Assembly: GCA_021186555.1 (NCBI GenBank) | Contig: JAJKFL010000010.1 | Location: 8,786,585 to 8,850,584, forward strand | Direction of reading: 5' to 3' | DNA length: 64,000 nucleotides | From: Reticulitermes speratus | Lineage: Eukaryota; Arthropoda; Insecta; Blattodea; Rhinotermitidae | Part shown: piece by piece, positions 59,030 to 64,000 of the stretch | Position numbering within the stretch: the stretch's first letter is position 1 | How the letters are laid out: the number at the start of each line of letters is the position of its first letter | Program-made: the position numbers and the translations under genes | Notes under the pieces: generated by a model | What the model was told of the DNA's origin: nothing | The model's database searches: none | Seen by the model: the letters and a program-made list of their open reading frames with translations, nothing else

Positions 59030-60126
59030 ATAAATAGAATTTAGTTGTGTTTGGACAGATGCTGATTTATTTTTCCACTTAATATAATTTTTATTTTCTT
59101 TTAACGATAAATTATTCGGTAAAACACCTGCTGAATTTTCGAAGTTCTAGAATGAATACAATAACCGTATTTTGAAAATTATTTTTATGAAACCGCCTAC
59201 GTATTTTTAAGGTTCGTTTTTCGTATATGTTAAATGCCATTTTTTTTGTTTCTAAATATGTGCAGTTAAGCAATGTGTTGATCTAATATTATTGTTTCAT
59301 TGTTTGTTTGTTATTACCCTTTGTTATTTGCGGACTAGCTTTCTAGCTTCATACTGGGGGAACTTATCTTCAGAAACTCTTTTATCGATTCGAAATTAGA
59401 TCGATATAAAGGCAAAAAATCTATTTTCTAAAGCAGTCTACTCATTGAAAATCTTAATGAAATAATGTGGTAAAAGTTTAGTACATAATTATTTAACACT
59501 GGAAAATACCAAGTGTAAGGGTTTCTCGCCAGAAGGCGTTTTTCAGTAGAGTGACTCTGGTTTTGTAAAAAAAAAAATATATTTTTACTTGAGATTTGTA
59601 TGGATTATATATTTTTCCCATACATTCATTCCTTGCAGACTATTAGTCTAATTTTAATATGTATGTTATACAAAATGTTTAGCCTATAAAAGATGTTATC
59701 GTCAACATTTCTTCTAAAATAATAAAGAGACTGTCGTTCAGTTGCAACATTTAATATACATTACTCAGTTTCCTACAGTTCTCTAAACACAATAGTTCTG
59801 TGTCAGACGCATTTCATGTGCACAGTCCACAACCACAACGTCAGTTTCTGTCCTCAGCACTGGCTGCTGCATCGTGCCTTATACCACGGCAGATCAAGCA
59901 TTGTATTATGTGTCCAGTTGTCACCTGCACATCTCAGCAGAAGCGTCCGCACATATTTCTTATTTTGACATGTGGTTGCTATATCTGTAGCTGCTGGTCG
60001 TTTTATCAGACGACTTTCCCCTTTTGATCAAATTTCTGAACATTTTGGATGGGTCATCATTTCTGTAGCATGGATGTTCTTTGGTCTCAACTAATGCCTT
60101 TTCTCTGTTCTGAAACCTCTTTGTGG
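59030..60126. other. 1.1 kb without a recognised feature
   Basis: A+T-rich sequence. At 59800-60110 the minus strand has spaced Cys residues faintly like a transposase zinc finger, too weak to call. Confidence 0.3.
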
Positions 60127-60160
60127 TGACGACGACGACGACGGCGGCGGCGGCGACGCG
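60127..60160. repeat. (CGA/CGG)n microsatellite
   Basis: Tandem GACGAC then GGCGGC trinucleotides. Confidence 0.8.
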
Positions 60161-60767
60161 TTTAATTTTGCGTGTTCTTTCTCGTTTTTAAAGACTATGC
60201 CAACCCTTGATGTGAAGAAGTAACCAGTATTTCCTATTGCATCTGGCTTCTCCGACACGGACATGCAACTCCTTTTAAGTTCAGGGAATTAACGTCTTTA
60301 GCCGTGACTCAACTCTACCTAAAAACGGTCAGGTGGGATTTAGGAATGCCCACGAACACGAAACATCAGCTGAATTTCAGTGACAGTTCTTGGAGCATTG
60401 TGATGAAGCCACATTGACAGGGCAAACACACTGAGGGTATTTTTGCTGTGCTCTGAATACCAGTCTGCAAAATGTCTTATTGTATCTGTCGTTTTTGAAA
60501 GTTCAGCTTTGGTGAATTTTCTTAAGACGCTAAGTCACAGTATCGTAAGAAAAGCACCAAAGCGAAAGCCGAACCTTCTTCATTAGGTCCTCTTGCAGCC
60601 TCTAGTTCTGTACAAATGTTAAAAACTAGTGATACTGTGAATGTCTGTGATTCAGAGAGAATAATACGCGGCATGTCCTGTATAAATGCAGTAATTCTGG
60701 TAACAGTTGCAACTTTTGAAGATCGAAACAGAAAAATATTGTATTTATTGCAACTAACTGCACATAT

Positions 60768-60987
60768 GCCGCTCGCTTACTAGGATTGGGTTCGAATCCC
60801 GCCTAGGGCATGGATGTCTGTGTCTTGTGAGTGTTGTGTGTTGTCAGGTAGAGGTCTCTGCGACGGGCTGGTCCCTCGTCCAGAGGAGTCCTACCGAGTG
60901 TGGTGTGTCTAAAGTGTGTGATCGTGAAGCCTTGATATTGAGGAGGCCTAGGTCCCCAAGGGGCTGTCGAGCAATTGGAAAAAAAGA
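60768..60987 (+). mobile_element. SINE A, 5'-truncated, 12-bp perfect TSD
   Basis: It begins within the head (GCCGCTCGCTTACTAGGATT, B box GGGTTCGAATCCC) and ends GGGCTGTCGAGC plus an A-rich tail. Flanked by AACTGCACATAT at 60756-60767 and 60988-60999. The 5' truncation with an intact duplication shows it inserted already shortened. Confidence 0.9.
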
Positions 60988-61014
60988 AACTGCACATATA
61001 TTCATTAGTAACTA

Positions 61015-61199
61015 CAGTCGAACTCGGTTATAACGTCACGAAAGGGACTGAATATTTTGTGTCGTTATAAACGAGTGTTGTTATATCCGAGGAGTATAAT
61101 GTTACGGTTAACAGTGAGGAATTAATTGGTACCACAGAATATCTGACGCTATAGACGAGGTGTCGTATAAACCGATGTCGTTATAACCGGTTTCGACTC
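61015..61199. mobile_element. TA-flanked MITE (inverse of 55247 copy)
   Basis: CAGTCGAACTCGGTTATAAC to GTTATAACCGGTTTCGACTC, TA on both sides. The internal asymmetric block (CTGAATATTTTGTGTCGTTA) lies near the left end, opposite to the 55247 and 61435 copies. Confidence 0.85.
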
Positions 61200-61323
61200 T
61201 ATTAAAATTACAGTACCAAGTGGTTATTCAAACGCTTGGTACTGTAATTTTAATTTTATTTTATTTATGCACATCCACGACGAAATTTTGTGTAAAGAAA
61301 TTATCCCTTTTTATCAGTGTATT

Positions 61324-61362
61324 CCCTGAAGATTGCCTTTGTATGTCGAAACAAGCAGGAGA
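61324..61362 (+). ncRNA. decayed hammerhead ribozyme
   Basis: CTGAAGA 61326-61332 and GAAAC at about 61348 are present, but stem II pairs poorly and the triplet U is replaced (AGC A). Stem I (TTCC/GGA) is partly kept. Probably inactive. Confidence 0.5.
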
Positions 61363-61434
61363 AATTACTATGACATGACAAATAGCCATTAATGAATATA
61401 TGTGAAGTTAGTTGAAGTTGAAATAAATATATTA

Positions 61435-61619
61435 CAGTCGAACCTGGTTATATCGATATCGGTTTAAGCGACACCTCGTCTATAACGTCAGATATTCTGT
61501 GGTACCAATTAATTCCTCACTGTTAACCATAACATTATACTTCTCGGTTATAACAACACTCGTTTATAACGACACAATATTCGGGTCCTTTCATGTCGTT
61601 ATAAAACCGACTTCGACTG
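61435..61619. mobile_element. TA-flanked MITE
   Basis: CAGTCGAACCTGGTTATATC to GTTATAAAACCGACTTCGACTG (inverted), TA on both sides. It lies 235 bp from an oppositely oriented copy. Confidence 0.86.
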
Positions 61620-61622
61620 TAT

Positions 61623-62289
61623 CAATATATCGCACGGAACATGTATTACATTAAATTCGGAGAAATATTAATCCTTGTCCTCTTCATTCATCACAAGATA
61701 CATTTTTTTTCCTCGGAGGGTATGCACTCCATATTCAATCACTAAATCCGCTTTGGCCTGTATGCCAGCTGTTGCTTTCACTCCATTGTTTAATCGAAAC
61801 ACAAACTACATTTATTCGTAGCTTGTGAACCGAAATAATTATTAAACCTTATCGAAAATGTTCTGAAATATTCAGTATTTTTATCTGCAAGCTTCTTTCC
61901 ACGCTCTCCTACGTGCTGGCTAGAGAGGCTGTGGTGAGGTTTGCGGGTAAACGGACACGCCTAGATTCCGTCCTTCCATAATGAGTTTGTTTTGCTGCCA
62001 ATGTGTTGATGGAATCAATTACCTATTGCTTTTCTTTCTTCGTTCACGTGACATGTTCTCTCCTCTCTACAGGTCTGCACCAGCTCTCGTTTTTCCCTGC
62101 TATCTTTAGGTGTCGGGAATTCCTTCATGCCAAATGCTGCAAGGAAGTATTTCTGGCACATTCCCGCCTCACCTCGTCTCGTCCGCAACTGCGTGCGAAA
62201 ATAATCACTATGATTTTCTGCGTGTAATTTAAGATGTACAAAGTTTATCAACAATTAGAGTTCCCTAGGCCATAAAATTAAATGATAAA
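61623..62289. other. stretch without a recognised feature
   Basis: No gene or repeat family is recognised. Confidence 0.35.
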
Positions 62290-62845
62290 TCGTTATAACA
62301 TTAAGGGCACCTCATTTATTCCTGTGAAGTGACATTATTTTTCAGCACAATCTCCAAGAACATTGATGTATTTGTTCAATATTGGCAGGAGTTTTGAAAT
62401 TTTGTCGCCGTAGGCATCTGGCCCTTTCCCTAGCAGCCATTCATGGACAGCAATTTCCACTTCATTATTGTGGAATGCAGTGGATAAATATTTAAATTTG
62501 ACTTTTTTGGTTTTCCAAAATCAGTTCCTCCACTCGTGCTGCGTTCCCACCCGTCCTTTATGTGCTGTGCCGATCGGTCCGATCATCACCATGGATGTCC
62601 GAACATTTTTTAACTCTCTCAATCATTTTCTAATATGCTACACTATCATTACGCGATCACCATACAGCTCTATGAGCCGGCAGTGAATTTCGATTGGGGA
62701 AACGTGTTTCACACATAATAACATCGAGTCACACAAGGAACTTCTTCGTGGGACCAAGCTTCCATTGTCGTTACCTTTGCACGTCAACTTATCAGGCGGA
62801 TAGCATCTGACTGACTCTTGCGCCATCTGTTGCATAGTATCCGTA
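62290..62845 (-). mobile_element. mariner-like element, internally deleted
   Basis: The minus strand opens with a mariner-type helix-turn-helix piece (HVSPIEIHCRLIELYGDRV, then RK...L and GPIGTAHKG near 62590) and a few codons later reaches the transposase C-terminus (VEIAVHEWLLGKGPDAYGDK, LPILNKYINVLGDCAEK, stop at about 62345). The DDE catalytic core between them is absent. Frame breaks occur in the N-terminal piece. A deletion derivative of a Tc1/mariner transposon; terminal repeats are not clear. Confidence 0.7.
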
Positions 62846-63203
62846 CTACAAGTTCTGCCGTTTTACGGGAAAATTAAATGTTTCATTACACAAACGTTAC
62901 AGGCTGGGGAACGTGATTTATTTTATCATGGCGCGTGTTGTAGACGAAATAATAAAAATTCCTACAACCTCGCTGTCAAACTGTAAACAGTTTGAGAACT
63001 CGTACCTCTTAGAAATGCACATACGTTTCATCCCATGATTTTAGGCGATTATCTCAAATTTCGTAAATTAAAAAATAGTATTTTTTTCAGACATTTATAT
63101 TCCAAATTGGTACGTAACCCCAATGCAAAAAGATGCAATTTGAGAAACTGCACTGCACTGAAAGGTGTACTAACCTTATACATTTCTGCCGGCCCCCATT
63201 TTT
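62846..63203. other. stretch without a recognised feature
   Basis: No gene or repeat family is recognised. Confidence 0.35.
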
Positions 63204-63700
63204 AGACACGTATGCAAAATTGCGAAAAGCGACTGTTAGCTTCGCCATGTCTGTCCGTCTGTCTGCATGGAACAACTCGGCTCCCACTGGGCTGATTTTC
63301 ACGAGATTTGATATTTAAGTATTTCTCGAAAATCTGTTGAGAAAATTCAAGTTACATTAAAATCTGATAAGAATAACGGGCACTTTACATGAAGTTGAGC
63401 AACATTTATGATAATATCTCGCTGAATTCTTATTAGAATGAGAAATGTTTCAGACAAAAGTTACAGACAAAATCAAAACATACGTTTTATGTTCAATAAC
63501 ATTTTTCCGAAAATCGTGCCGTTTATGAGATAATGTGGAAGAATATGGTAGAGCCAGACAGGTCACAGATGACAGAATAATACTTCGAAGAAAAGATGCC
63601 ATTTGCTTGACGGACAATTAAGGCAAGAAAACAGACACACACTCAGAATATATAATACTTACTCCTTGTCCACAGCAACAGTGGTTACGCGAACGCGCCT
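63204..63700. mobile_element. element A copy
   Basis: It runs from AGACACGTATGCAAAATTGC to TTACGCGAACGCGCCT, same orientation as copy 1, about 497 bp. The usual TTACGTTATACGTACATTGC flank follows. The GGCGCATGCGC block is replaced by unrelated bases near 63585. Confidence 0.8.
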
Positions 63701-64000
63701 ATATGTTACGTTATACGTACATTGCCTGTCTTGTCTTCCTTGGCCTCTACATTTTTGGAGTAGACAGTTATCGTGTGGATCAGTTTTACATCCCGAGTCT
63801 TTACCGCATCTTCCTTGCTTGGATAATATCTGCTCTTTCAATTTCACTGCACATCCAACTGTCCCTTTTACGGTGGCACGGTAGTTCAAATATTCCCAAA
63901 CAAGCGAAGCGTTCACTGTAGTGCTTTATTCTGCCGGGACGCAACGGTACTGCGTACCGGCACCTTTATTGACCGTGAATATTATGAACTCAGAACTCAG

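Noticed and set aside
59800-60110. piggyBac-like C-terminal zinc finger on the minus strand
   Set aside because: Only loosely spaced Cys residues in an interrupted frame; no catalytic region nearby.

Overview
The window looks like nuclear DNA of an insect, most likely a cockroach or close blattodean. The basis is spliced metazoan genes with long introns, very dense repeats, and LINE proteins (for example the YGCETWSLTLREEH block at 45.1-45.9 kb) that I recall as abundant in Periplaneta americana. The species is inference. No bacterial gene, operon or CRISPR array is present.

Host genes occupy only part of the window. (1) A complete alpha-tubulin gene (13373-16169, +), three exons, 450 residues, with a CCAAT box and a perfect CRE upstream. 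(2) Three exon-like blocks of an NHLRC2-like thioredoxin/NHL-repeat gene (20695-22495, -). The blocks are intact, but the exons expected before, between and after them are not visible. (3) A complete three-exon, type II membrane glycosyltransferase of the GT32-like (DXD, Gly_transf_sug) kind (24937-32603, +), 330 residues.

Layout: 0.1-2.8 kb is a LINE on the minus strand. 3-12 kb is stacked transposon relics (an unnamed roughly 500-bp family called 'element A' here, hAT-like elements, SINEs, two palindromic hammerhead units). 12.9-17.4 kb is the tubulin locus. 17.7-24.4 kb holds LINE fragments, the NHLRC2-like blocks and SINEs. 24.4-32.7 kb is the glycosyltransferase, whose introns carry MITEs, SINEs and a hammerhead palindrome. 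33.5-34.3, 43.7-44.5 and 55.7-57.3 kb are minisatellites of 63, 44 and about 66 bp. 34.5-64 kb is mostly SINEs, MITEs, element A copies, LINE 3' ends and two further hammerhead palindromes, with long low-information stretches.

The most interesting signal is a set of hammerhead ribozyme (HHR) motifs, core CUGANGA-stem II-GAAA-NUH. Nine have an intact core, and several more are decayed. Eight of the nine lie in five long palindromes (0.3-1.1 kb) whose two arms each carry or carried a ribozyme on opposite strands, pointing outward. HHRs with a very short stem III are known from Penelope-like retroelements and retrozymes. I see no reverse transcriptase or GIY-YIG frame here, so these look like non-autonomous, inverted-pair derivatives of such elements.

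Repeat families named here: SINE A (tRNA-Leu/Ser-like head), SINE B, SINE C (the commonest) and SINE D, all with RNA polymerase III B-box-like heads; element A (subterminal inverted GCGCGTTCGC); roughly 185-bp TA-flanked MITEs; and several hAT-like elements. Nested insertions with target-site duplications give a relative history in several places.
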